A DNA stretch of 64,000 nt from Ephydatia muelleri (taxonomy: Eukaryota > Porifera > Demospongiae > Spongillida > Spongillidae), in the NCBI GenBank assembly GCA_013339895.1, contig JABACO010000003.1, positions 11,453,349 to 11,517,348 on the forward strand, in the 5' to 3' direction. A model generated the notes under the pieces. It had not been told where the DNA came from and ran no database searches. It worked only from the letters and a program-made list of their open reading frames with translations. A program made the translations under genes and the position numbers. Below are positions 1-13,900 of this stretch, one piece after another. The stretch's first letter is position 1. Every line of letters starts with the position of its first letter.

Positions 1-1603
1 TTCACACAAGGAGTGCTGCTGATGTTGTTCGATTCATCGTACACGAAGGTAAGGGTTTGGGATTGCAGGATGTATTCACGTCCTGAAATTGCTGGTGGGG
101 TACAAACATATTTCCATAGCAGCCGCTACCTAATTGAAATCATCAATATTGTACCTGTGTCTCCTACAGTGCTGTTGAGAACAGTCAGCATCACTGTCAA
201 GTCACGTGCCAGTGCTCCCTGATACAGGACCGCACAGATTGTAACAAATGGTGTCTCTCCTTCTACTGCTTGGTAAAATGATTCCATCATTCCAATCTGA
301 ATAACTGATAGAGAATGTAATAACTCATCACCCTTCATAACTGTTTCATACTTACTGTCAGTAGTAGGGATTTCATTGATCAGTAGAAGAAGTTCATTCT
401 TTGCGGGTGATATTCTCACAACTGAAGCAAATTCCGGAGTTGAGTTTAACACAATCAAAAGGCGTTCCTCATTTTCAAACTCGTGGTCATCAATTAAGAC
501 CAGATCGATGCACTGCAAATTGTTTCCAATTGCCGATTGTCCAGATGTGAAGACGAGTGTGAAATTGCCACCAATGTAGTCTTTCCCATCAATGGCTTTA
601 GCAGAAAAGTAATGATGAAGCATAGCCGTCATCACAATGCAATGTATCTTCTCTTACCCGTAATGGAGTGGGTGACCATGACAACTGTTACATTTTTCCC
701 CAGAATGCCACTGGTGATCACAGCGCACACTGTTGCGGTGGAATTGCTCTCAATGACGCTCAATGATGAGTACTGCATTTCTATTACAACATCTGGATGG
801 AGAGAATACGGTGATTGATTTCCAGCATGCTCTATACGTAAAGTGCATAACAAGATACAAGGTGGAAAGCACGTGGTTTGGCAATTTATGTCTCCACTTA
901 CAATCGGTAGGTTGCTCATTTATGCTCACTGTGACCAGTGATAAGTTTTCCTGAACAGTGACAAGAGGATTCGTAGACACTAATTCCAGTGTCAATTGTT
1001 CCGAGTCTTCAACAATGTTGTCGTCAAGAATCAAGATGTTGACACACCATCTTGTGCTTTCTGGACTGGTCCACAACGAAAATGTAATTGCATCACTTGG
1101 AATGATGTAGTCCTCCATATCTGCAACATGATTGATACACTTCATAACATGGTACTAGAACCAATGCATTTATGTAGCCCTAAAGTAGTCTTGCACGATT
1201 CCTGAACTCCATTGCTGACTGCACATATAGGTATTAGTTAACCAAACCTGACAAATTGTTGACTGGATATCGCAATATTTTTGGCCACACCTTCTGTTAC
1301 CTCACAATATCACCTTTCTATTTGAACGAATCACAAGTAGTATGTACTGAAGATTGCAATATGTATATTGAATAAACCTCTGCCCTTGCAACTCGACATG
1401 CAAACTGGCGATATTTAATCGTATCATGGGATTCACATGCACGTAGAACAAACCTTTAGCTGTGCTGTTGATAACCACGAGTATTGCTGAAAGGTTACTT
1501 TTCCATATTCCTGTCAAGCTGCTCACAAATCCACAAATGTTGATGGAATTGTTAATCGCCTCTGTCACTTGAACAAAACGCTCATCAAATCCAACCAAGA
1601 TTC
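1..1603 (-). CDS. Gene A unit 6 (exons 46-51, last one cut): Calx-beta domains 23-25
   Basis: Exons 1,454-1,603; 902-1,120; 658-792; 356-595; 155-304 and 1-91 (continuing beyond the left edge). The unit is nearly identical to unit 5: about fifteen differences counted by eye across the 2.1-kb period, several of them silent or intronic. One change alters the type III second half from GRDY to GREY near base 75. The gene certainly continues leftward, because exon 51 is open and the repeat phase at base 1 equals that at 2,101. Confidence 0.9.
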
Positions 1604-4600
1604 CTGAGGTACGTGGGGTAAAAATTCAATGAATGACCAACGCAAATCATTCTTTCGTATTGTACACATTCATTATGAGACTGTAATGTTCATAGGTTTG
1701 CTCCAAATACGACAATTGGCTTGTATATGATGGGCAACCAAACAACAAAGTGCATTATTGAAATCAATTTGCCCTACATCAATAACAAAATCGGAAGAAC
1801 CGATTCAGGTGCATTTTAACATAACTGAGGTAAAATATCTGCACACACAATTCACTATAGGAAGTAGCACTTGATCAGTTAACTTTTATTGTGACAATAC
1901 GTAGGCAATGATGTTGCACATGTATAACGAATACCAACTCTTCTTGCGAGAACATACCGTGATCACCATCCAAAATCTTTATTGTGGTCTGATTCTTTCC
2001 TGGTCCGACAAATACATCACTGCTGTCACTAGAAGCCACCGATAGTTCGATCGTAACATATAGGTCATTCTTGGGAAAATAATTGTCCAGTATGGTCACA
2101 TTCACACAAGGAGTGCTGCTGATGTTGTTCGATTCATCGTACACGAAGGTAAGGGTCTGGGATTGCAGGATGTAGTCACGTCCCGAAATTGCTGGTGGGG
2201 TACATACATATTTCCATAGCAGCCGCTACCTAATTGAAATCATCAATATTGTACCTGTGTCTCCTACAGTGCTGTTGAGAACAGTCAGCATCACTGTCAA
2301 GTCACGTGCCAGTGCTCCCTGATACAGGACCGCACAGATTGTAACAAATGGTGTCTCTCCTTCTACTGCTTGGTAAAATGATTCCATCATTCCAATCTGA
2401 ATAACTGATAGAGAATGTAATAACTCATCACCCTTCATAACTGTTTCATACTTACTGTCAGTAGTAGGGATTTCATTGATCAGTAGAAGAAGTTCATTCT
2501 TTGCGGGTGATATTCTCACAACTGAAGCAAATTCCGGAGTTGAGTTTAACACAATCAAAAGGCGTTCCTCATTTTCAAACTCGTGGTCATCAATTAAGAC
2601 CAGATCGATGCACTGCAAATTGTTTCCAATTGCCGATTGTCCAGATGTGAAGACGAGTGTGAAATTGCCACCAATGTAGTCTTTCCCATCAATGGCTTTA
2701 GCAGAAAAGTAATGATGAAGCATAGCCGTCATCACAATGCAATGTATCTTCTCTTACCCGTAATGGAGTGGGTGACCATGACAACTGTTACATTTTTCCC
2801 CAGAATGCCACTGGTGATTACAGCGCACACTGTTGCGGTGGAATTGCTCTCAATGATGCTCAATGATGAGTACTGCATTTCTATTACAACATCTGGATGG
2901 AGAGAATACGGTGATTGAATGCCAGCATGCTCTATACGTAAAGTGCATAACAAGATACAAGGTGGAAAGCACGTGGTTTGGCAATTTATGTCTCCACTTA
3001 CAATCGGTAGGTTGCTCATTTATGCTCACTGTGACCAGTGATACGTTTTCCTGAACAGTGACAAGAGGATTCGTAGACACTAATTCCAGTGTCAATTGTT
3101 CCGAGTCTTCAACAATGTTGTCGTCAAGAATCAAGATGTTGACACACCATCTTGTGCTTTCTGGACTGGTCCACAACGAAAATGTAATTGCATCACTTGG
3201 AATGATGTAGTCCTCCATATCTGCAACATGATTGATACACTTCATAACATGGTACTAGAACCAATGCATTTATGTAGCCCTAAAGTAGTCTTGCACGATT
3301 CCTGAACTCCATTGCTGACTGCACATATAGGTATTAGTTAACCAAACCTGACAAATTGTTGCACTGGATATCGCAATATTTTTGGCCACACCTTCTGTTA
3401 CCTCACAATATCACCTTTCTATTTGAACGAATCACAAGTAGTATGTACTGAAGATTGCAATATGTATATTGAATAAACCTCTGCCCTTGCAACTCGACAT
3501 GCAAACTGGCGATATTTAATCATATCATGGGATTCACATGCACATAGAACAAACCTTTAGCTGTGCTGTTGATAACCACGAGTATTGCTGAAAGGTTACT
3601 TTTCCATATTCCTGTCAAGCTGCTCACAAATCCACAAATGTTGATGGAATTGTTAATTGCCTCTGTCACTTGAACAAAACGCTCATCAAATCCAACCAAG
3701 ATTCCTGAGGTACGTGGGGTAAAAATTCAATGAATGACCAACGCAAATCATTCTTTCGTATTGTACACATTCATTATGAGACTGTAATGTTCATAGGTTT
3801 GCTCCAAATACGACAATTGGCTTGTACATGATGGGCAACCAAACAACAAAGTGCATTATTGAAATCAATTTGCCCTACATCAATAACAAAATCGGAAGAA
3901 CCGATTCAGGTGCATTTTAACATAACTGAGGTAAAATATCTGCACACACAATTCACTATAGGAAGTAGCACTTGATCAGTTAACTTTTATTGTGACAATA
4001 CGTAGGCAATGATGTTGCACATGTATAACGAATACCAACTCTTCTTGCGAGAACATACCGTGATCACCATCCAAAATCTTTATTGTGGTCTGATTCTTTC
4101 CTGGTCCGACAAATACATCACTGCTGTCACTAGAAGCCACCGATAGTTCGATCGTAACATATAGGTCATTCTTGGGAAAATAATTGTCCAGTATGGTCAC
4201 ATTCACACAAGGAGTGCTGCTGATGTTGTTCGATTCATCGTACACGAAGGTAAGGGTCTGGGATTGCAGGATGTAGTCACGTCCCGAAATTGCTGGTGGG
4301 GTACATACATATTTCCATAGCAGCCGCTACCTAATTGAAATCATCAATATTGTACCTGTGTCTCCTACAGTGCTGTTGAGAACAGTCAGCATCACTGTCA
4401 AGTCACGTGCCAGTGCTCCCTGATACAGGACCGCACAGATTGTAACAAATGGTGTCTCTCCTTCTACTGCTTGGTAAAATGATTCCATCATTCCAATCTG
4501 AATAACTGATAGAGAATGTAATAACTCATCACCCTTCATAACTGTTTCATACTTACTGTCAGTAGTAGGGATTTCATTGATCAGTAGAAGAAGTTCATTC

Positions 4601-7600
4601 TTTGCGGGTGATATTCTCACAACTGAAGCAAATTCCGGAGTTGAGTTTAACACAATCAAAAGGCGTTCCTCATTTTCAAACTCGTGGTCATCAATTAAGA
4701 CCAGATCGATGCACTGCAAATTGTTTCCAATTGCCGATTGTCCAGATGTGAAGACGAGTGTGAAATTGCCACCAATGTAGTCTTTCCCGTCAATGGCTTT
4801 AGCAGAAAAGTAATGATGAAGCATAGCCTTCATCACAATGCAATGTATCTTCTCTTACCCGTAATGGAGTGGGTGACCATGACAACTGTTACATTTTTCC
4901 CCAGAATGCCACTGGTGATCACAGCGCACACTGTTACGGTGGAATTGCTCTCAATGACGCTCAATGATGAGTACTGCATTTCTATTACAACATCTGGATG
5001 GAGAGAATACGGTGATTGATTGCTGGCATGCTCTATACATAGTAAAGTGCATAAAAAGGTACAACATGAAATGGCTTTTTCTGTCCACACTTACAATCAG
5101 CAGTTTCCTCAGCTATGATGATTGTGGCCAATGAAAAGTTCTCCTGAACAGTGACAAGAGGATTCGTAGACACTAATTCCAGTGTCAACTGTTCCGAGTC
5201 TTCAACAATGTTGTCGTCAATAATCAAGATGTTGACACACCATTTCGTGCTTTCCGGAGTGGTCCACGACGAGAAGGTAATGGCATAATTTGCAATAGTG
5301 TAGTCCACTATATCTGAAACATCAAACACATATTAAAATGCAAAATGAGTGTTGTACAATTGCAAAAATTAAAATTGAGTAGAAGCGTTGTACAATTCCT
5401 GTTATCATTGCTGAATGCAATTTTCAGCATTGACATAGGTAGGTGTTGGAAATGTTTCCAACACATATCTATATCAATACTTGCGATGGATAAGAATCTG
5501 TAAGGTCATTGGGATACTGACATTACATAATATCATGGATCAAAGAACAATTACAAGGTTCAATTCAATCAATTTTGATTGAATTGAACCTTGTAATGTG
5601 TTGTCTATTCTTTGATCATGTCATATTTATGTGATGTTATGTATGCAATAGCTGGACGTAACAATTTATCATAGGATTTGTTATTACAGTACATAACGTT
5701 CTGACCTTTCTATTTCAACGAATCAGGAGTAGCTTGCCATCTCAAAATTTTAATATGTATTATATTTAATATGCATGCCGAATTGCATGAATGCATGTAT
5801 GTTGCTACACGTGAGAATCGATATTTGAGAAGGAATTGAGAAATGGCTTAGGCCCTGTTATCTCCCGTCGGCAGCGGGGAATATAGCGCTTCTATATGGG
5901 AAATAGAAACTCTCGTACTGAGTCTCTGGGCAATTGATCCAGACTATTATCGTGCGTATGAGAACTAAGGAATGCAGGTGTTAAACCAGCATTCATGTAA
6001 GCATTGCGAATGAAAGATTGAAGAGTGGAGTCTGTCCCGAGATACCTGAGTATTAAAGTCTACAATCGACAGCTTGTTTGGTTAGTTACTGTAATGGTTT
6101 TGAGCTTATCTTGAACTGCCAAGTTTAGGGCATGCCCATAACAGAGTGTGTATAGCGCTCTTATTTCAAGATTTAATTATTCTGGCTGCAAGACCTGACC
6201 TTATTCTTGCCATGTTGCCCGCTTCGTCATAACACTGACCTCAGCAGTTAATAATATTTAGGTTCATACGCAGCAATATATGTCCTGAACTGCTCTCAAA
6301 ATGTTGCAAGCATCAGACAATTCAAGGCTGTATAGTCTGATGAATTCCCCATGAGTATCAAAGTTCAACCTATCAAGGGCCTTATTGCACTGTGAATACC
6401 CTGTCTTTGTAAAATAATCATCCTTATTACCATGCACATTTCAGTAGGCCTTGGTTTTGTCATCCACACAGTGCAGACAAGAACCATTTGCTCTGTGTTC
6501 GAGGTATTTGTCGCCTCATCAATCATGATGGTGTAGTACTTCCCCGCAGCCCATCCGTTATATTTCGCAAAACAGAAAGTCCCATGATGCTAAAGATATT
6601 GTTATGTATGTCTGGGCTGGTGTATTTGTCTTGGCTTTTCGTCATCCATTTTTTGAGGCTCACGATTTTATCAGCACGAACATTCAATAGTTGAAAAATA
6701 AAATTCGAATTCTTCTTCTGGCTTATAGTGACCGCGCCAAGATAGCAAACTGCAGTCAAGACTGTCGATAATATTGTCCTATACGACAACTTTTCTTCTG
6801 CATGGATTGAACTGAACATTTCACCAACGTCTTTTGAACTGCTTGGTATTGTAACTAATATCATTATCACCGCTTCATGGTGAGATTCGGAATTTTGGTG
6901 TTTTTCGAACCTATCAAGGGCCTTTTTCCACTGTGAATACCCCCTCCCCTGTCTTTGTAAAAGCATCCTCCTCATTGCCACATTTCAGTAGGCCTTGGTT
7001 TTCCGCAGTCAAGCAGTAGTAACAGAGACCAGAGTCGTCGTGTTCTTGATAGTGGAGACATTGATATTTACTGAAAGAAAAGAACGCTTTTGTTTGCCGA
7101 CGTTTCTCTTTGGACCATTTTGGCTGGTGCGGATGCGAAGGAAACAAAAGGCATTGGGATTCTGAAGCAGGCTCGTCGATTAAGCAATCTATCACAATCG
7201 TACATGTACCTGACGAAGATACAACCACTGAGGGAACTGACATCAAATGTCGGCACACCCGCCACTGCAATCGTCTTTCAATGACGTGGCTACAGCTAGT
7301 TGGGTCGTAGTGGGTTGTGGAACGTTAACAGAATGAAATGGCTGATAATGACTGACGCTAGCTGTAGAGGTACCGGAATGACTTTGCTGCACAGCACTTG
7401 TATTTGGAGCAAGCGAATATTGAACTAGTGGTTAAGTGGTTAAAATTAGTCCCATTGAACTAGTGGTTAAGTGGATATAAATTAGTCACCAATTTCAAGC
7501 ACTTAACCACTAGTTCAATAGTCGTTATTGTCGCTTGTCCAAATACAAGTGCGAGGACCCCCCGGGGGCCCCAGTTTGGAAAAGTTGTCTACATGTACGC

Positions 7601-7923
7601 CCTGCCAGGCCTGTGGCCAACCGGCTGACTCCTGAAATAAGCAGCACTGCGCTACGCTTTTCTTGTGGAGCAGTGGTTCGCTTCAGTTTGAAGTCAAACA
7701 TGATTTGAACGGTAGGAGTTGGTATCAAATTGACTCCGGTACCCAGTTGGAAACCAAGCGAACGCATCCTGACCATTTTACAGATGGAAAAGTGCTTCCT
7801 CCTGCTTTTCTCTGAGCGTAACGCTTTGCTGGTGACACGTTAGAGAATAAGCGTTTCTCCCCGTAACTTTAATATATAGGAATAGAGCCTGGGAACGAGG
7901 ATCATATCAAACGTGCTTCCCCA

Positions 7924-7966
<43 letters not shown>

Positions 7967-10900
7967 CGGAGGCCTGATTATTATTTATGAAATGACTAGC
8001 CATTTGAGGCACCGTAACAGTATGAAATAAAAATAACGCTGTGTAGTAAAAAATAAAAAATAAATAAAAAGAAGTGATAAATCATCCCTCTAGTATGGGG
8101 GTGCACCAGAAATATTTCTCTGGGTGCACTTATCATAACCTAGACCACAACACTGATTAGCTTGATACCTGGTCGAAAAACGGTATGGTGTTACTGCGTA
8201 AATGCAAATCACACCTGAACTATCACGTTTGAAGGTGTATAACTCTACGTGATCCGTCTTAGTTCTGGCAGAGATAATATATTATCTCTGGTTCTGGCAG
8301 GGATGACTAAATTTAGGAACATCACGTGATTGCGAAATTCAGTGATAATCTCAACCGCGTCTCTTTCTCAACGTTAATGGCCATCTAGAAGTTTTCAGAG
8401 CGACGTTATAGGGGCGAGGCTCATTAACAGCTGCATGCTATATATAGGTCAATGGCTCACGTGCGCCGTCTCCAATCCCTCTACTGTACTTAAATATAAT
8501 CCATCTATAGGTCTTCGGCATTTAACAAAGCTTATGGTGTGAAGAGTACTACAGGCTTGCCATCCAAAACAAACATTTTCTTTCACCGCTAGTACTGTAC
8601 GTGTAAATAACAGTCTTGTTACCCACGAAAGTACCGACGAGTTACTATTATTTCGTTATCGGCTAACCCATATGAAATAGGGCGTGTAATGCTCTGATAG
8701 TATGATTGGTACATTTGTTGAAGGATTTACTGTTCTGAGTTAGCAATGCTGCTGCCACCAAGAATATTTATTGATAGGCACCTTTGTGTTCTTCCAGGAT
8801 TGTAATATGCTTGTATGAGTCGAGGTATAGAAAGTTTCATTGATCCAAAGAATAATCAATTAAGGTCCCCAGCATCTAAACTGGCCTCATATTGCTGGTC
8901 AAACATATATTGCCATACCAAACATTTTTATATTGTACGTCGAGAGGCATATGGAATTCGAAATGGCGCATTTTATTTTGTTCTTCATCAGCATTGTAAT
9001 AGAATGCATAACTTTTGCACATGCGAATTAAAAAATTGATTTATCACTGTAATAAGTACATTCAAAACAAGAAATTACTTTAATTGATAATTTTCCCTTA
9101 AAGTACATATGTAAATATTTCATGTTAGAAACAAAGAGGACAAACCTGTAGCAGTAGCGTTGCTTATCACAACTGTTACTGAGAGGTTACTTTTCCATAT
9201 TCCTGTAGAACTATTCAAAAAGCCACATACTTCAATTGATGCATTTACACCCTCTGTCACTTGTAAGAGTTGATCATTGAATCCAACTACAATTCCTGTT
9301 ACAGAAAAATAAAAATTGTCATAACTATGCATACATGCAAAAGTGTAAGCAAACAAAACTATATCACTGCAGTGTGCAGTTGTCACACCTCCAAGGTTAA
9401 ATATCATACTAAATTCTTTACTAGCATAACAATTTAATCTCAATTGATATTGGATGTGATGAAAACAAGATACTAAAGTAATACAAATATAGGAATACAG
9501 AAAGGTTGGTATGGAGCCAGCATTACTGAAAGCTTTTTTATTTACCATAAAGGCTCACTGACCTCTTTAAATACAAATGACAAATTGCATGATGTACAGT
9601 GCATGATATCTAAGGGTATGTGCTAAAAGTTTTTTTACTTAATGCACTAACTGTACTAACTGTATGGTTGGAGTTGCTCAATCATTTCCTATCCCTAAAA
9701 ATAAATACTTTGATTTAACATGCATAGTTGTTGATATGAATTCCAGATTCGTGTCATTGAAACAAATCAATAATTTGAATTGTTATTCAGATCACACATA
9801 CTTCCATTATCAATAGAACATAAATTAAGACTAATTACAGTAAGCATGTGCTAATCACAACAATTCAAATTTTTGACACTGATCACAATTGCCTAGCATA
9901 CGAAACTTTAAAAAATTATATTCAATACCAGTAAATCTTTAAACTGTGTAAATCAACGTACCATGATCATCATCCAATATGTCAATGGTTGTCTGATTTC
10001 TTTCTGGTATTATCATAAAATCATTTGAAGTGGGTGAAAAGCCAATTGTAATATACAATTCATTTTCCGGAATGTAATCATCCAGTATGGTCACAATTGC
10101 ACAGGATATACCACTGGAATTTAATTCATCATATAAAAATGTCAAGTTGAGAGGCTGCATAATGTAATCATGCCCAGGAATTGCTGGAAGAATAAATATG
10201 ATAATTTAATAACTACAATTTGCAGGCAAACACAAAGCACTGCAGTACCTGTATCACCTAGTGTACTATTTAGAAATATCATCATCACTGTTAGATCACG
10301 TCCCAACTTTCCTTGATACAGGGCAGCACAGACGGTTACGTATTGCTGTTCACCTTCCACCACTTTGTAATAAACTTCCACCAATCCAATGTAAACGCCT
10401 TTTTTAACATAAAGAGAGTGAGTTAAACATTTTAAATAAAATGAATAGTTCAACGTACTGTCTGTTTTGGGATTCTCAATGATTACTAAAAGCAATTCCC
10501 TCTGTGTGGCAGAAATTTTAACAAAATCAGCATATTGCTGTGTTGAATTGATTGTAACGAGTAGAGTTTCATCATTCTCCAAAATGTTGTCATTAAGTAA
10601 AACCAAATCCATGCACTGCAAATTATTGCCAGAAGCAGACTGTCCTGAAGTAAATGTGAGTGAGAAATGACCACCTATGTAGTCTTTTCCATCAAGTGCT
10701 ACGTGAAGAATGATTTCAACAATTAGCTACAAAGAATGAGTATCCATACCAGTGATATCGTGAGTTTGTAAGATCACTGAAACATCTTTCCCTAGCACAC
10801 CTACAGTCATCAAAGCACACAATGTTGCAGTGGAGCTCTCCTCACTGACATACTGCAAGGAGTACTGCATTTGGACTTCAATACCTACCATTTAAAAAAT

Positions 10901-13900
10901 ACATTGTTGCTTACATGATGCATCAAGATAATTACAATTTTCAGTATGGAAAGGCGAACATCAAATTCAACTTACAATCATGGTCATCTTCATTAATAAT
11001 CACTGTCATAGTTTCATGGCTTATATCCACTCCAACAAGATCGCTTGTAGAAATCAGTTGAAGGACAAGAAATTCTGGGTTTTCAAGAATACTGTCATCA
11101 ATAATATTTAGAGTTAGACACCAGTGTGTTTTTCCGGAATCAGATGACGGTAGCACAATGGTATTGTTTGGAAAAATATAGTCTTCAAGATCTGAAACAA
11201 AAAAGATATTAAATGTTAGCATCACTACAGGATATATATTTTCAATTCTATGTATATTATGGGAATAGTGCTTTTTTTCAGATCATATAACACAACTGTG
11301 CTATTTTCATACAGCTATAAATCAGGCAGATATATTGCAATAGGCACTACAAGATGAACAAAATTCCTGATAAAAGAAAATCCATATGATTTAAGAGTGT
11401 TATGAATAAATTGTGAACCTATGATAATAAACACGCAAATATTTCAAACCTTTGGCTGTGCTGGGTGCAGTAGTGATTATTGCAGTCAATATACTGCCCT
11501 GTATTCTTGTCGGGTTACTCACAAAACCGCAGACATTGATTGAACTATTAACACCCTCTGTCACTTGAAGCAAGGGATCATTGAATCCAACTTTGATTCC
11601 TGAAACAGTGAACACCATACAATTCATCTTTCTCACAGCTTATTGAGATGTGAAAAAAATGATTGATGTACATCATTACTGAACTTTGAGTGCATTTCCA
11701 AATTTCTTTATCCATTCAGCAAGACACATTAAATCAGTATAAATTCAGAACATTGGATATCTCAATCAGTGAGTTGTACTGTAAACATGCAACCGATCAA
11801 TCAATGTTGCATTCTATATTCCATGCTCTCAAGTTTTAACAGAATACAAATTGCAATAATAAACACAGTATTTGCATAACAGTGACTATGAAACATACCA
11901 TTATCACCATCTAAAATGGCAATCGTTGACTGATTCTTTGTTGGTGCAATAATAGCATTATTGCTTTCATTAGATGGCACAGAGAGACCGATGATAATGT
12001 ACAGTGTATTTTCAGGAATTAGATCATCCAGGATGGTTATATTCACACAAGTTGTGCTGCTGATATTGTTTAACAAATTATAGCTGAAAGTTAGGGTCTG
12101 TGATTGCAGTATGTAATTTTGTCCAGGTATTGCTGGAAAGGTAGCACAATATACAATATACATAAATGCAATTTGACACTGTAAAACAGTATCTGTGTAT
12201 ATATTACCTGTACTGCTGTTCAGTATTGTCAATATAACTGTGAGGTCACGTCCCAGCTCTCCTTGATATATTGCAACACATATTGTCACAAATTGTTGTG
12301 TGCCTTCTGTCACTTGATAATATGTTTGCTTCATTCCAATCTGAATAACTAAATGATGGGTACTGTTATACAACCTACCATTTAGATTATTAAAAACGTA
12401 CTGTCTGATGAAGGAGTTTCAATTATGGTTAACAGTAACTTTCTCCGAATAGTAGAAATCATGACAACACCAGCATCCTGCTGTGTTGAGTTCAATGTAA
12501 TAAGTAGAGTTTCGTTATATTCTAAAGAGTTGTCATCAAGAATGGTCAGATTGATACACTGCAAATTATTTCCATCCACAGACTGTCCAGATATAAATGT
12601 AAGTATGAATTGACCACCAATGTAGTCTCTTCCATCAATTGCTAAGGACAAAAACGCATTGTAACATAACAGCATTGGTCATCATGACACACCAGTAATA
12701 GAATGGGTTTCCAATAGCACCGAGACATTTTTTCCTAGAAAACCATCAATGATCATGGCACACAGAGTTGCAGTAGTGCTTTCTTCACTGACAATAAGTG
12801 ATGTGTACTGCATTTGAATATTGATATCTGGTGGCAAAACATGTATTTTGTTAAGCACATTAAGTAGCTTAAACATTCAGCAATCCTCAGAAGGTTAATA
12901 AACAACAACCAAACATACAATTGTATCTAGTAGAACAGTGTACAATGTTGCTTGCAGAATAATGTGGCAGAATCTAATAGAGTGATTAACTTACAGTCAT
13001 CAGTGTCCTCGACAAAGTTGATTGTGACCAGAGAATGATTTGCATCCACCTCAACAAGTGGATTATTAGAGACTAAAATTAGGATTAGATCTTCCGAATT
13101 TTCAACACTGTAGTCATCAAGGATGTTGATAAACAAGCACCATCTCATCGATCCAGAATCCGACCATGGTGAAAATATAATCATGCTATTTGGTATACTG
13201 TAGTCTATGTGATCTGTAATTAGATATAACCAAATCAGAACAAAGCACAATGCACATCAAATAATGCAATAGTAATTGTTATGAAAAATGCTACTACTTT
13301 TCTGGTTGATATGAGCTTAATATGTCAATAACACATTAGCATTTTGATGTCATTTTAGGACAGCAATCCAACACTATGGCTTTTACTTTACAAATAATGC
13401 TTTGCGTTTTTTTTCCACTGCATCAAAGAGAACACAATGTTGCATATATAAACATTGGTATAAAATCTAACCTTCAGCGGTGCTGTTTGTTGCGCAAATT
13501 ATTGCTGAAAGATTAGTTTTCCATATCCCAGTTGGACTCTTCACATAACCACAGACATTGATGGAAGTATTCACACCCTCTGTGACTTGAAGCCACCGAT
13601 CATTAAATCCAACAAGGATTCCTTGCAAAAAATGCAAGGAATTGTAATCTTTAGCAACTATTGCATTTACTCTTTATTCAGGGTTGATTACTAGAATTCT
13701 GTGCTATATTTTTATGACATATTGTGGTGCCTCAACATGTGGTTTCAGTATTGAACACATTCTAACTCCGCTGCATATATTTCACATATACTATATACTG
13801 TTCGAGTATATCAGCCAAAAAAAGTGAGTGTGTTTTAAAAATGAAAGCTTACTGCCATTGACACATAACACTATAAACGCTTTTCATTCAGCCGAGCTAA

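Larger units (their letters stand above)
1..5030. repeat. 2.1-kb tandem duplication, about 2.4 copies
   Basis: The sequence beginning at base 1 recurs at 2,101 and again at 4,202, so the period is 2,100-2,101 bp. Copies differ by roughly fifteen substitutions plus a short indel near 3,361, about 99% identity including introns. Homology becomes clearly weaker above about 5,030. Each period is exactly one six-exon, three-domain unit of gene A, so the duplication adds 376 codons without changing frame. The array probably extends left of the window. Unequal crossing-over is the expected mechanism. Confidence 0.95.
5314..8605 (-). repeat. Intron block shared with 58.8-64.0 kb (segmental duplication, copy 1)
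   Basis: This intron of gene A, between exons 35 and 34, matches 58,808-64,000 over nearly all its length: the hairpin at 5,519-5,640, the hAT remnant, the inverted repeat at 7,394-7,552, the poly-G tract and the downstream non-coding part up to the window end. The homologous exon 5,095-5,313 and 58,589-58,807 leads into both. The right limit here is where the window ends for copy 2, so the true homology may extend further toward 9,145. Confidence 0.88.
6001..8605 (-). mobile_element. hAT-type DNA transposon remnant (ZMYM1-like transposase), copy 1
   Basis: Minus-strand pieces appear in the correct hAT order: a TTF-type zinc-finger part (HYQEHDDSGLCYYC) near 7,010-7,110, QWKKALDRFEKHQNSESHHE near 6,870-6,930, an MIDEAT box near 6,510-6,540, CYDEAGNMARIRSGLAARI near 6,180-6,240 and CYGHALNLAVQDKLKTI near 6,090-6,145. 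These match the hAT/ZMYM1 family pattern (DEAT, GYDGAANM, HxLNLA). The frame is broken by several stops and frameshifts, and I see no C-terminal dimerisation region, so it is inactive. It lies in the same orientation as gene A inside its intron. Terminal repeats and target duplication were not identified; limits are approximate. Confidence 0.72.

Noticed and set aside
376-5019. Plus-strand frames such as MISRRSSFFAGDILTTEANS and MSRCEDECEIATNVVFP, repeated every 2.1 kb
   Set aside because: They are antisense shadows of Calx-beta exons on the minus strand; their repetition reflects the tandem duplication.
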